64,000 nt of DNA from Streptomyces thinghirensis (GTDB taxonomy: Bacteria > Actinomycetota > Actinomycetia > Streptomycetales > Streptomycetaceae), in the NCBI GenBank assembly GCA_021502835.1, contig JAKFGP010000033.1, forward strand, positions 186,001 through 250,000, written 5' to 3'. Positions 1-9,130 of the stretch are shown here, one piece after another. A program made the translations under genes and the position numbers. The notes below the pieces were generated by a model. That model did not search any database, was not told where the DNA came from, and saw nothing but the letters and a program-made list of their open reading frames with translations. Position 1 is the stretch's first letter; every line of letters starts with the position of its first letter.

Positions 1-63
1 GCTGAATGCGCCGTCGCCGCGGACTGGGTCGCCGCTCGGACCGCAAAGGCCAAGAAGTCATGA
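1..63 (+). CDS. qcrC: QcrC C-terminal end (cytochrome bc1 complex cytochrome c subunit), 5' truncated by window
   Basis: Frame 1 from the window edge reads about 20 basic, alanine-rich residues ending in TAKAKKS and a TGA at 61-63. This fits the cytoplasmic tail of the di-haem cytochrome c subunit that precedes qcrA in actinobacteria. The stop overlaps the qcrA start in an ATGA junction, as expected for the translationally coupled qcrCAB operon. Only the tail is inside the window, so the call rests mainly on position and on the basic tail. Confidence 0.5.
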   Translation, partial: AECAVAADWVAARTAKAKKS

Positions 64-1130
64 GTAGCCAAGACATTTCAGAAGAGAACCTGCTGGCCGA
101 GCAGGGGCACTACGGCCGCGCCGAAGCCCGGCGGACTGACTCGTTCGCGGGACCGGCTGCCGCCCCATGGCGCACGATCCAGGACACCGACGCCGCCAGC
201 ACCGAGTAGTCTGCCCCCAAGCACCACCGTCGATGCTGGCCACCCCTATCGGCTTCATCGCCTGGTTCGTGGGCATCCCCGCACGACAAGTTGATTTACG
301 TTTTCCCTATCGGGGCAGCACCAACGCGATGTGAAATTTCGCGCTGGGCCTGACCCTGGGGCAGCTGCTGTCGCGCCAGGTCTGGCGCGGGGCGCCGTCC
401 ACTGGGCGCGCACCCTGATGTCCGACGGCGGAGGAGGGTCGCCGACGAGCGACACCCGATCTAGGCTTCGCCCGAGGTCCAGTGCGGAAGGTCCACGCGG
501 CACTTCACGCAGGGCGCCTGGGGCGAGTCCGTAGGATCAGGCCTGGCGGCCGCTGATCCCGCAACATGATGCTGGGCGCGCTTCACGCTGCGAAGCCGCT
601 TCGGCGTCGTCCCTGCTGCGCCGGACCCCGGTCCGCTGCCCGGCACGAAGCTCCGCCACTACGCTGTGGTCCGAAGGGCAAGCTGCTCGTCAACATGAAC
701 ACGAACGAGCCCATGCGTCCTCGTTCGCTCAGGTCGCGGTCGGTTTCCCCCTCACCTCGCTCAAGCCCGAGGGCCTGGAGGGCGCCACTACCACGCTTCC
801 AGAACGAGATCGCTAAGGCGTCCCTGATGACGATCCGCTCGAGGGAGCTATCAAGGACAAGCGGAGCTCGAGTGGTCGCACGAGGGCGTCGTGGCGCAGC
901 CGGAAGATCCGCAACCCACGTCGGGTGCCCGATCCCGCTTACGAGCAGCAGACGCACCACGCGCGTGCCCTGCCACCAGTCCACCTTCGACCTTGCCGAC
1001 GGTGCCCGGGTGATCTTCGGTCCCGCCGGTCGCCCCCGCCGCAGCTGCGGATCGGCGTGAACGACGAGGGCTATCTCGAGGCGCTCAGCGACTTCAGGAG
1101 CCTGTCGGTCCCCATTCGGGGAGCATACAT
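60..1130 (+). CDS. qcrA: Rieske iron-sulfur subunit of cytochrome bc1 complex, multiply frameshifted
   Basis: QcrA carries the 2Fe-2S cluster that passes electrons from menaquinol to the cytochrome c subunit of complex III in the membrane. The start [10 protein letters not shown] follows directly on the qcrC stop. Family segments appear in changing frames: [11 protein letters not shown] (about 395), [13 protein letters not shown] (about 675), FQNEIAKA (about 800), the cluster-binding half THVGCPI (about 920), [19 protein letters not shown] (about 975) and [16 protein letters not shown] (about 1050). The membrane region near 200-330 is scrambled. Part of both cluster motifs (CTHxGC, CPCH) is lost to missing bases. 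An essential gene in this state indicates sequence error. The exact stop is unresolved. Confidence 0.85.
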
Positions 1131-1134
1131 TGCA

Positions 1135-2778
1135 GTGAACAACCCGAACCCGTCCGGCGGCGCCGCGGCGGACCGATCGCGCGGGAAGGACCGGCCGGCG
1201 AACGCGTCGCCGACTGGCCGACGGCCGGCTCGGGATCTACTCCCTGGCCAAGCGCCAACATGCGCAAGATCTTCCCGGACCACTGGGTCCTTCATGCTGG
1301 GCGAGATCTGCCTCTACAGCTTCATCATCATCATCCTCACGGGTGTGTACCTGACGCTGTTCTTCCACCCGTCGATGAACGAGGTGGAGTACCACGGTTC
1401 GTACGTCCCGATGCAGGGACAGCTGATGAGTGAGGCGTACAAGTCGACGCTCGACATCAGTTTCGACATCCGGGGTGGTCTGCTGATCCGGCAGATCCAC
1501 CACTGGGCGGCGATCATCTTCCTCGCCGGCAGTTCGTACACATGATGCGTGTTCTTCACCGGTGCGTTCCGCAAGCCGCGTGAGATCAACTGGTTGTACC
1601 GCTTCCTGCTGTTCGTCCTGGGCATGTTCACCGGTTTCACCGGCTACTCGCTCCCGGACGACCTGGCTCTCGGCACCGGTGTCCGCTTCACGCAGGGCGC
1701 GATCCTGTCCGTGCCGATCGTCGGTACGTATATCTCGGATGTTCCTGTTCGGCGGGGAGTTCCCCGGGACCGACTTCGTCGCCCGGTCTTACTCCATCCA
1801 TATCGGCTGTTGCGTGCACGCGCTCGGGCTCTGGTCGGCCACCTGATCCCGGTCTTCTACCACAAGCACACGCAAGTTCCGCGGTCCCGGCAAGACCAAC
1901 AAGAACGTCGTCGGCATGCCGTTGCTGCCGGTGTACATGGCGAAGGCCGGAGGCTTCTTCTTCCTGGCTCCGGTGTCATCGCGTCATCGCCGGCCTCGTG
2001 GTCGTCAACCCGATCTGGGTCATCGGCCCCTACCGGCCGGACATGGTCTCCACGGGCGCCCAGCCCGACTGGTACATGGGCTTCGCTAGGGTCTGGTCCG
2101 GGCCATGCCCGGCTGTAGATCAACTTCTGGGCCACACGCTGGTCCTGGGCGTCTTCATCCCACCTCGTGATCTTCGGGATCTTCCTCGCGATGATCGCGC
2201 GGTACCCCATTCATCGAGAAATGGGTGACCGGGACAAGCGCGAGCACCACATCCTGGACCGGCCGCGCAACGCTCCGACCCGGTACGGCGTTCGGTGTGC
2301 CTCGGTCACCGCCTACATGATCATGCTGAACGGCGGTGGAAACGACATCGTCGCCACCACTTCCATCTGTCGATCAACGCGGTCACCTGGTTCGTGCGGA
2401 TCGGGTTCTTCGCCGGACCGGTCGTCGCGTTCATCGTCACCTAAGCGGATCTGCCTCGGCCTTCAGCGCCGGGACAAGGACAAGGTGCTGCACGGCCGCG
2501 AGTCGGGCATCATCAAGCGCCTGCCGCACGGTGAGTTCATCGAGGTGCACGAGCCGCTCAGCCAGGAGCAGCTGTATACGCTCACGGCGCACGAGCAGTA
2601 CAAGCCGGCCGAGATCGGTCCGGAGGTCGACGAGAACGGCGTCCGGCGCAGGTGAAGCGCGCATGGAGAAGCTCCGCGCCAAGCTGAGCAAGGGCTACTA
2701 CGGCGAGGACTCGCAGATTCCGAAGCCCACTGTCGAGGAGTACAAGGAGATCACGAGCGGCCACGGCCACCACGCTGA
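1135..2778 (+). CDS. qcrB: Cytochrome b subunit of the bc1 complex, frameshifted
   Basis: QcrB is the membrane subunit of complex III that oxidises menaquinol and holds the two b haems. Recognisable blocks in order are [15 protein letters not shown] (about 1245), GEICLYSF and [18 protein letters not shown] (1300-1390), [19 protein letters not shown] (1430-1490), [12 protein letters not shown] (about 1630), [18 protein letters not shown] (about 2030), [17 protein letters not shown] (about 2230) and a tail ending near EITSGHGHH (about 2770). The span gives roughly 545 residues, the usual actinobacterial length. GTG at 1135 is the probable start. At least eight frame changes are needed, and the terminal TGA is itself shifted by one base. 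Confidence 0.87.
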
Positions 2779-2810
2779 CCCTCCAGCAGCGTCGCCACAC
2801 CGACGGTCGA

Positions 2811-2842
2811 AGGGCCCCGTCCGTTCCGCGGACGGGGCCCTC
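2811..2842 (+). terminator. Rho-independent-type terminator after qcrB
   Basis: A perfect 12-bp inverted repeat pairs GGGCCCCGTCCG (2812-2823) with CGGACGGGGCCC (2829-2840) around a 5-base loop, about 35 bases after the qcrB stop. It lies just before the trpD leader and probably ends the qcrCAB transcript. The T-tract is short, as is common in high-GC genomes. Confidence 0.8.
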
Positions 2843-2924
2843 TTCGCCGTGCCCGGGGCTGGATAGGGTGGGACCACACGTGGGACCACACTCTTCCGCC
2901 ATACACACGATGCAGGAGCGGCCC

Positions 2925-3991
2925 GTGAGCGCTGTGATCCCCCGCTGGAGGCGACACCGCAGCGGGCCGCTCCTGGCCCGCCCTGCTGAACGGACTCCTG
3001 GACGGCCAGGACCTCTCCGCGGACGACACGGCCTGGGCGCTGGACGTGATCAGCCGCGGCGAGGCGACCGACGCGCAGACCGCCGGCTTCGCGGTGGCGC
3101 TCAGGTCCAGGCGGCGAGACCGTCGAGGAGATCTCCGGCCTCGTCCGCACCATGTACGCCCACGCCAACGTGATCGAGGTGCCGGGGAGACGGTCGACAT
3201 CGTCGGCACCGGGCGGCGACGGCGCCAAGACGGTCAACCATCTCCACCATGTCGGCGATCGTGGCCGGTACCGGCGCCAAGGTCGTCAGCACGGCAACCG
3301 GGCGCCGCCTCCTCGGCGTCCGGGGCCTCCGACGTCCTGGAGAAGCTCGGGGTCAACCTGGAGCTGACGCCGAAGCGGGTGGCGGAGGTCGCCGAGGAGG
3401 CCGGCATCACCTTCTGCTTCGCCGTGAAGTTCCACCCGGCGCTGCGCCATGTGGCGGCGGCGCGCGGTCAGCTGGGCATCCGCACCGTGTTCAACTTCCT
3501 GGGCCCGCTGACCAACCCCGCCAAGGTGAAGTCCCAGGCGATCGGGGTCGCTCCACGCCCGGATGGCGCCGATCATCGCCGGTGTCTTCGCCGAACGCGG
3601 CCACTCGTCCCTGGTCTTCCGGGGCGACGACGGCCTCGACGAACTGACCACGACGGCCACCTCCCGGGTGTGGGTCGTGCGGGACGGCCGGGTGACCGAG
3701 GAGACCTTCGACCCGCGGGACGTCGGCCTCGAACTGGTGCCGGTCCAGGCGCTGCGCGGCGCCGACGCCTCCTACAACGCCGACGTCGCCCGCCGCCTGC
3801 TGGCCGGCGAGACGGGCCCCGTGCGGGACGCGGTGCTGCTGAACTCGGCGGCGGCCCTGGTGGCCCTGGAGCCCGGCGAGGGGCCGCTGACCGAGCAGAT
3901 CCGGGCCGGCATGGACCGAGCGGCCGAGGCGATCGACTCGGGCGCCGCCAAGGCGCCCTGGACCGCTGGGTGGGCCGCGAGCCACGCGTAG
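2925..3991 (+). CDS. trpD: Anthranilate phosphoribosyltransferase, frameshifted
   Basis: TrpD joins anthranilate to phosphoribosyl pyrophosphate in the second committed step of tryptophan synthesis. Family landmarks are the N-terminal [15 protein letters not shown] (about 3060), [19 protein letters not shown], the PRPP loop region [15 protein letters not shown] (about 3195-3240), [37 protein letters not shown] (3397-3450), [13 protein letters not shown] and the C-terminal [13 protein letters not shown]. The start is taken as GTG 2925 (VSAV). The stop is TAG at 3989-3991. Five or more one-base shifts occur before 3560, and the last third is clean. The span predicts about 354 residues, normal for the family. 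Confidence 0.92.
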
Positions 3992-4070
3992 CCGCCTTCT
4001 CGTGTGACGTGCGTCCCGCGATCCGGACTCGGGTTGCGGGGCGCCGATCATTTCCTAGGTTTTTCGTCAG

Positions 4071-4198
4071 GTCATGAGTGACAGTCATGAGGCCCCGGCC
4101 GACTGTCCGGCAACCCTCCGTCCGTGGCGGGGTGCCCCGGGTGAAGACCAGGTCGTGGACAGCAAGGTTCACGGCAAGCGCGGACCCCTCGCGGAACC
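4071..4198 (+). ncRNA. SAM-IV riboswitch
   Basis: The leader begins GTCATGAGTGACAGTCATGA and continues with the S-box-like core CCGGCAACCCTCCG (4108-4121) and GGGGTGCCCCGGGTGAAGAC (4129-4148). This arrangement matches the SAM-IV class known from Streptomyces and other actinomycetes, which binds S-adenosylmethionine. The core sits about 140-270 bases before the class V aminotransferase start, in the same direction, inside a 341-base gap that holds no long gene. I infer that high SAM reduces expression of the downstream gene. The outer boundaries are approximate because I could not run a covariance model. Confidence 0.85.
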
Positions 4199-4229
4199 AG
4201 GGGTCCTGGGTCGTCCGAGGGAGTCTCCC

Positions 4230-4250
4230 GTGAACCAGCGAATGCGATAG
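4230..4250 (+). CDS. Possible six-codon leader peptide between riboswitch and aminotransferase
   Basis: GTG AAC CAG CGA ATG CGA TAG reads as VNQRMR. A good GAGGGAG ribosome-binding site lies 6 bases upstream. The mini-ORF lies just after the SAM-IV core and 80 bases before the aminotransferase start. The ribosome site may be the expression platform, or the peptide may be translated, but chance is not excluded for so short a frame. Confidence 0.3.
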   Translation: MNQRMR

Positions 4251-4332
4251 GGCCGCAGAGCCCCGCCTCCGCACACCTTCTTCTTCTCTTTCACAGCGCC
4301 CTTCCGCGCGCTGGTCCTCACGGGAGTCCGCC

Positions 4333-5723
4333 ATGTCCGTACCCACCGCTGTCGCCACCCCGCTGCCCGTCCTCGGCCGTGATGTCACCGTCCCGCTCGT
4401 CACCGGCGGGGAGGTCACCTACGCCGCGCTGGACTACGCCGCCAGCGCGCCCCGCGCTCCAGCGGGTCTGGGACGACGTGGCGGCCTACGCCCCCTACTA
4501 CGGCAGCGTGCACCGCGGGGCCGGGTACCTGTCGCAGCTGTCGACCGACCTGTTCGAGAACGCCCGGGAGACCGTCGCCGGGTTCCTCGGATGCCGGGAA
4601 GGGGACCAGGTCGTGTTCACCCGGTCCACCACCGACTCCCTGAACCTGCTCGCCGCCGCGCTGCCCGCCGGCTGCCGGGTCTTCGTCTTCGAGACCGAGC
4701 ACCACGCCTCGCTGCTGCCCTGGCGGGACGCCGACGTGACCTACCTGGACGCCCCGCGCACCCCGGCGCAGGCCGTCGAGACCCTGGAGCGCGCCCTCGC
4801 CGCCCGCGAGGCCCTACGGCGCCGCCCTGGTCTGCGTCACCGGCGCCTCCAACGTCACCGGCGAGCTTGGCCGGTGCGTGAACTGGCCGCCGCCGCGCTA
4901 CGCGCACGGTGCCCGGATCGTGCTGGACGCCGCGCAGCTCGCCCCGCACCACCCCGTCTCCGTGGCCGACCTGGACGTCGACTGGGTCGCCTTCTCCGGG
5001 CACAAGCTGTACGCCCCCTTCGGCTCCCGTGTGCTGGCCGGCCGCGCGGACTGGCTGCGCGAGGCGGAGCCGTACCTCGCCGGCGGCGGCGCCAGCCGCA
5101 GGGTCACCCGGCGCGCCGACGGCGGCGTGGACGTGGAGTGGCACGACAGCGCCGCGCGGCACGAGGCCGGGTCGCCCAACGTCATCGGTGCCTATGCCAT
5201 CGCCGCCGCCTGCAAAGGCGCTCACGGAGGCCGGGTTCGACACGCTGGTCGCCCGCGAGGAGTACCAACTGATCGGCAAGGTGCGGGACGGGCTCGCCGA
5301 GGTGCCCCAGGTAGCGGATCCCCTCCCTCTTCGGCGACGACGCCCCCGCGTCGGCGTGCTCTCCATTCGTCGTCGAGGGCTGGAACAGCTCGCACTTCGC
5401 CGCCGCGCTCTCCGCCGAGTACGGCATCGGGGTGCGCGACGGCCTGTTCTGCGCCCACCCGCTGGTGCGCTACCCTGCTCGGCAGCGACCCGCAGGCGCA
5501 GGGCGAGTGCGGCGCCCCCGAGGCGGCGCCGGGGGAGAAGTCCTCAACGCCATCCGCGTGAGCTTCGGCGCGGGCACCCCGGACGAGCACGTCGAGCGGT
5601 TCGTGAACGCCGTCAAGGGAGCTGGTGAACGACGGCGCCCGGTGGAACCTACCGGACCGAGGACGGCGTTGCGTGCCCGACACGTCCGCCGTCGGCACCG
5701 CGGCCGCCGGTACCGCCGCCTGA
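4333..5723 (+). CDS. Class V PLP-dependent aminotransferase (cysteine desulfurase-like), frameshifted
   Basis: This fold-type I PLP enzyme resembles the cysteine desulfurase/isopenicillin-N-epimerase-like group. It begins MSVPTAVATPLPVLGRD. It shows YYGSVHRGAGYLSQLST (about 4495), the phosphate-binding region FTRSTTDSLN, ETEHHASLLPW, VTGASNVTGEL, VLDAAQLAPHH and the PLP-lysine motif VAFSGHKLYAPFGSRVL (about 4985-5030), then EAGSPNVIGAYAI and SFGAGTPDEHVERFVN. About 460 residues would be encoded to the TGA at 5721. Frameshifts lie near 4455, 4815, 4870, 5215, 5320 and 5475. Control by SAM-IV points to sulfur or methionine metabolism, but the substrate cannot be named from sequence. Confidence 0.85.
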
Positions 5724-6944
5724 CCCGGCAGCCGCGACCCCAGCAGGATCATCCGCAGCGCCCGCTCCGTGGCGTCCGTGAGGAGTTCGGCGGCGCGCAG
5801 CAGCGCGTCCGCCAGGGCCATCGGCGCCGGCATGATGCCGTGGAAGGCGTCCACCCCCGGCACCTCGTGCGCGCCCTCGCCGAGCGTGCCGGCCAGGGCG
5901 AGGACGGGACGGCCGTAGAGCTTGGCGCGGCGGGCGACCTCGGCCGGGACCTTGCCGCGCGGCGTCTGGTGGTCCAGGGCGCCCTCGGCGGTGAGCACCA
6001 GGTCGGCGCGGGCGAGGCGGGCGTCCAGGTCGAGGTGGTCGAGCAGCACGTCGAAGCGGGGCAGCAGCCGCCCGCCGACGGCGGCCAGCCCCGAGCCCAG
6101 CCCGCCGGAGGCGCCGGTGCCGGGGCCGTGGCGCAGGTCGGTGCCGATGACACCGAGGTCCCGGGTGAGGACGCGCCCAGTTCTCCAGGCCGGCCGACAG
6201 CTCCTCGACCTGCGCGCAGGCGTCGCCCCCTTCTGCGGGCCGAACACCCGGGCTGCACGCCCCGCTCGCCGCACAGCACGTTGAACGGGTTGCAGGCGAC
6301 GAGCAGCTCGGTGTCCTTCAGCCGGGCGTCGAGGCCGGACGGGTCGATGCGGGCGAGGCGGCTCAGCTCCCGGCCGCCGTGCGGGAGTTCGAAGCCGTCC
6401 GCGTCCAGCAGCCGGGCCCCGAGCGCCTGGAGCGCGCCCGCGCCCCCGTCCGACGTGCCCGAGTCGCCGCAGCCGACCAGGACGCGCCGCACCCCGGTGT
6501 CCAGTGCGGCACGGATCAGCTCGCCGACGCCGTACGTCGTCGTGGCGCCCGGGTCGCGCAGGGCGCGGGGACCAGGAGAGGCCCGCGACGGCCGCCATCT
6601 CCACCACCGCCGTGTCCCGGGCGCCGAGCAGCGCGAAGTGGGTACCGACGGGTTCGCCGACCGGGCCGGTGGCGGCCAGCGCGACCAGCCGCCCGCCGGT
6701 CGCGGCGGCCAGCGCGACGGCGGTGCCCTCGCCGCCGTCCACCAGCGGGATGCGGTCGATCTCGGCGTCCGGCAGGACCCGGCGGACGCCCCTCCGCGAT
6801 GGCGTCGGCGGCGGCCTGCGCGGACAGGGACTCCTTGAAGCCGCTGGGGGCCACGACGACACGGTTCAGCAGCGAGGGCACGGCGGGCACGGAGGACGCG
6901 GCGGGGATCGAGGACGTGGCGGGGATCGAGGACGTGGCGGACAT
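5721..6944 (-). CDS. Glycerate kinase (GarK/GlxK family), frameshifted
   Basis: Family I glycerate kinase phosphorylates D-glycerate with ATP. After a low-complexity N-terminus comes RVVVAPSGFKESLSAQAAAD, then EIDRIPLVDGGEGTAVAL, GCGDSGTSDGGAGALQALG (6435-6490), LVACNPFNVLCGERG, VFGPQKGATP, GPGTGASGGLGSGL, ADLVLTAEGALDHQTPRGK and VLALAGTLGEGAHEVPGV. The ATG at 6944 has GGAG upstream and follows the permease stop by 11 bases, so the two genes are co-transcribed. The C-terminal stop is not resolved. The open frame runs on to 5222 through the converging aminotransferase gene, so the end given is an estimate. Confidence 0.85.
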
Positions 6945-6945
6945 G
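6892..6945 (-). repeat. Three 18-bp tandem repeats across the glycerate kinase start
   Basis: Units at 6892-6909, 6910-6927 and 6928-6945 have the plus-strand pattern GAGGACGTGGCGGGGATC. The first differs by one base and the last is altered where it forms the start codon. On the coding strand they encode the hexapeptide ATSSIP and variants at the extreme N-terminus, ahead of the conserved kinase fold. Copy number probably varies between strains. Confidence 0.85.
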
Positions 6946-6955
6946 GAGGGCTCCT

Positions 6956-8423
6956 TCAACGGGTCACGGGTACGCCGAGCAGCGGCCAGACGGCGGCGGC
7001 GAAGAACAGCACGAGGGCGGCGGTCAGCGGTGCCAGGACGGCGGACAGCCGCAGCAGGTCGCGCGGGGTGTAGGTGGGGGTGCCGGGGATGTCGGAGAAG
7101 AGCGTGACCGGCTTGGCGGCGGCCGGGAGCGTGTGGCAGAAACCGGCGGCGGCGGTGGAGGCGAGCGCGGCGGCGACCGGGTTGACCCCGGCGCCCACGG
7201 CCGCGGCGATCACCAGCGGGACCAGGACGGAGGAGCGGGCCGAGCGGGACTGGAGGACCAGGTGGCGCCGTGCTCACCGCCACCACGACCCCGAGGAAAA
7301 GGGCCGGCGTGACGTGCGCGGGCAGCCCCGACACCAGCCACTTCGCCGCGCCGGAGGTCGGCGAGCGCGACGCCCATCGCCATGGTCGCCGCCATGAACA
7401 GCAGCAGCGACCAGGGCACGGTCTTCAGCGCGTCCTTGAGCCGCGTACGGTGCCGAGCGCGGGGAGGAGGCGACGACCGCGCCGATCAGCGCCGCCGACC
7501 GCGGGCGACACATGGTGCAGGGGCCGCTGCACCACAGGGTTCACCACCGTGGCCAGCAGCGCGGCGCAGCGCTTCTCCGCCTGCGTCCAGGGGCCGGTGA
7601 CCGGGTTCTCGGTGTGCCGCGTATCTCCTCGGCGGTGATACGGACCGGGCCCTTGCGGTCCGCGCGCGCCGGGTCGTCGTCAACAGGGACCGTCTCGGCG
7701 GCCAGGTGGGAGTGAGGTCACCGCCAGCGGCAGGCCGAGCAGCAGCCACTGGGTGAAAGCCGATCCGGTCGCCGGTCGCCTCCCACAGCACCGACACCGT
7801 GATCAGATGCGCGCCCGCGCCGATCAGGGTCGCCACCGCCGACAGCAGGATCACGGTCGGGAACAGCAGCGCGAGCATCACGACCAGTCGCTTCCGGTCG
7901 GCCAGGGCCTTGGCGAGGGCCAGGAACACCGGCAGCGCCAACGCCGCCCGGCCCGACGTGGCCGGCACCGCGAACGCCGTCACGACCAGCGCGGCCGTCG
8001 TCAGATGCACCAACTGCCGTACGCTGCGCGCCCTGCCGACCAGGAACGCCGCCGCCCGCCCCGCGAGCCCGGTCCGGGCCACCGCCGCCGCCAGCACGAA
8101 GGCGCAGATCAGCAGCCACACCGTGTCGTCGCCGAGGGTGCCGAAGAGGGTGTCGCTGCTGATCACGCCGGTCGCGGTCAGCGCGAGTCCGGCGCCCAGC
8201 GCGATGTACGGTGCCGTCGATCGGCGTACCGATCCAGGCACACGTGGCCAGCGCGAACACGGCGAGGGTGAGGCGCGCGTCGCCGCCGAGGGCGGGGAAG
8301 TTCGCGGGTACCGCGAGCAGCGCGCACAGGACAGCGCCACGCAAGGGCCGCCGCCAGGCGGAGGTTCAACGTCACGTCATCGAGGGTTCTCCCGGGCGGT
8401 GAGCCCTCAATGAAGTCCGACAT
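6956..8423 (-). CDS. SLC13/DASS-type anion permease, frameshifted
   Basis: This integral membrane transporter resembles the divalent anion:Na+ symporter family (dicarboxylates, sulfate and similar anions). Hydrophobic stretches include LTLAVFALATCAWIGTPIDG, YIALGAGLALTATGVIS, DDTVWLLICAFVLAAAVART, LVVMLALLFPTVILLSAVAT, PWSLLLFMAATMAMGVALAD and LAPLTAALVLFFAAAVWPLL. ATSGRAALALPVFLALAKAL matches the first substrate-site region in general form. The end GVPVTR-stop is clear at 6956. The start is either ATG 8423 or GTG 8375, which has GGGAG upstream. Frameshifts cluster at 7260-7740. Position beside glycerate kinase suggests uptake of glycerate or a related acid, but this is inference. Confidence 0.75.
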
Positions 8424-8472
8424 GAAGGAAGCTTCACACACAAAGCCGGTCGGCCCGTCGGTGCGCCGGGTG

Positions 8473-9130
8473 TCAGCCCGGCAGCCGGTACCCCATGCCC
8501 CGTACCGTCTCCACCCGTTGTCCCCAGCTTCTTGCGCAGCGCACGCACGTAGACGTCCAACGATGTTGGAGCCGGGGTCGAAGTCGTAGCCCCACACGTG
8601 GAGAGGATCTGCTCCCGCGACAGGACCTGCCCGGGTGGCGCAGGAGCAGTTCGAGCAGCACGAACTCACGGGCCGTCAGATCGACCGTCTCGCTCCGGCG
8701 GCACGGGCGCGGCGGGTCCGCAGGTCCGGGAGAGGTCGCCGGACCTGAGCACCGTCACCTCCGGTGCCCTGGCCGCCGTACGCAGCCGCAGCCGTACTCG
8801 GGCGACGTAGTTCCTCAAGCGGAACGGCTTGGTCATCCAGTCGTCGGCGCCGCCCTCCAGGCCGGCCACCGGTGTCCCGCGAGTCCCGGCGGTCAGCACG
8901 ATCACCGGGGTCGTCACCCGGGACTCGCGCAGCTCCCGCAGGACCGTGAAGCCGTCCCGGCCGGGCAGTCCGGATGTCCAGGACGACCAGGTCGAAGCCG
9001 CCGGTGAGGGCGGCACTCGTAGGCGGCGCCGCCGTCGGCGACGGCGGTGTGGTGAAGCCGTTGGCGCGCAGGCCCTTCTCGACGAAGGAGGGCGATGCGC
9101 CTCGTCCTCGACGATGAGGATGCGGTTCAG
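8473..9130 (-). CDS. OmpR/PhoB-family response regulator, frameshifted
   Basis: The N-terminus reads NRILIVEDE, followed by SFVEKGLRANGF, GFDLVVLDI with the phospho-acceptor Asp, GRDGFTVLRELRES, TPVIVLTAGTRGTPVAGLEGG and the conserved Lys in DDWMTKPFRL. A winged-helix domain follows: DLTAREFVLLELLLRHPG, then VDVYVRALRKKLG and VETVRGMGYRLPG-stop at 8473. No ATG precedes NRIL. The codon there is CTG, so the start is uncertain or miscalled. The gene abuts the upstream histidine kinase, its likely partner. Confidence 0.85.

Noticed and set aside
5432..6838. Long plus-strand open frame of 468 codons
   Set aside because: It is antisense to the glycerate kinase, is rich in Arg/Pro/Ala with no family features, and reflects high-GC shadow coding.
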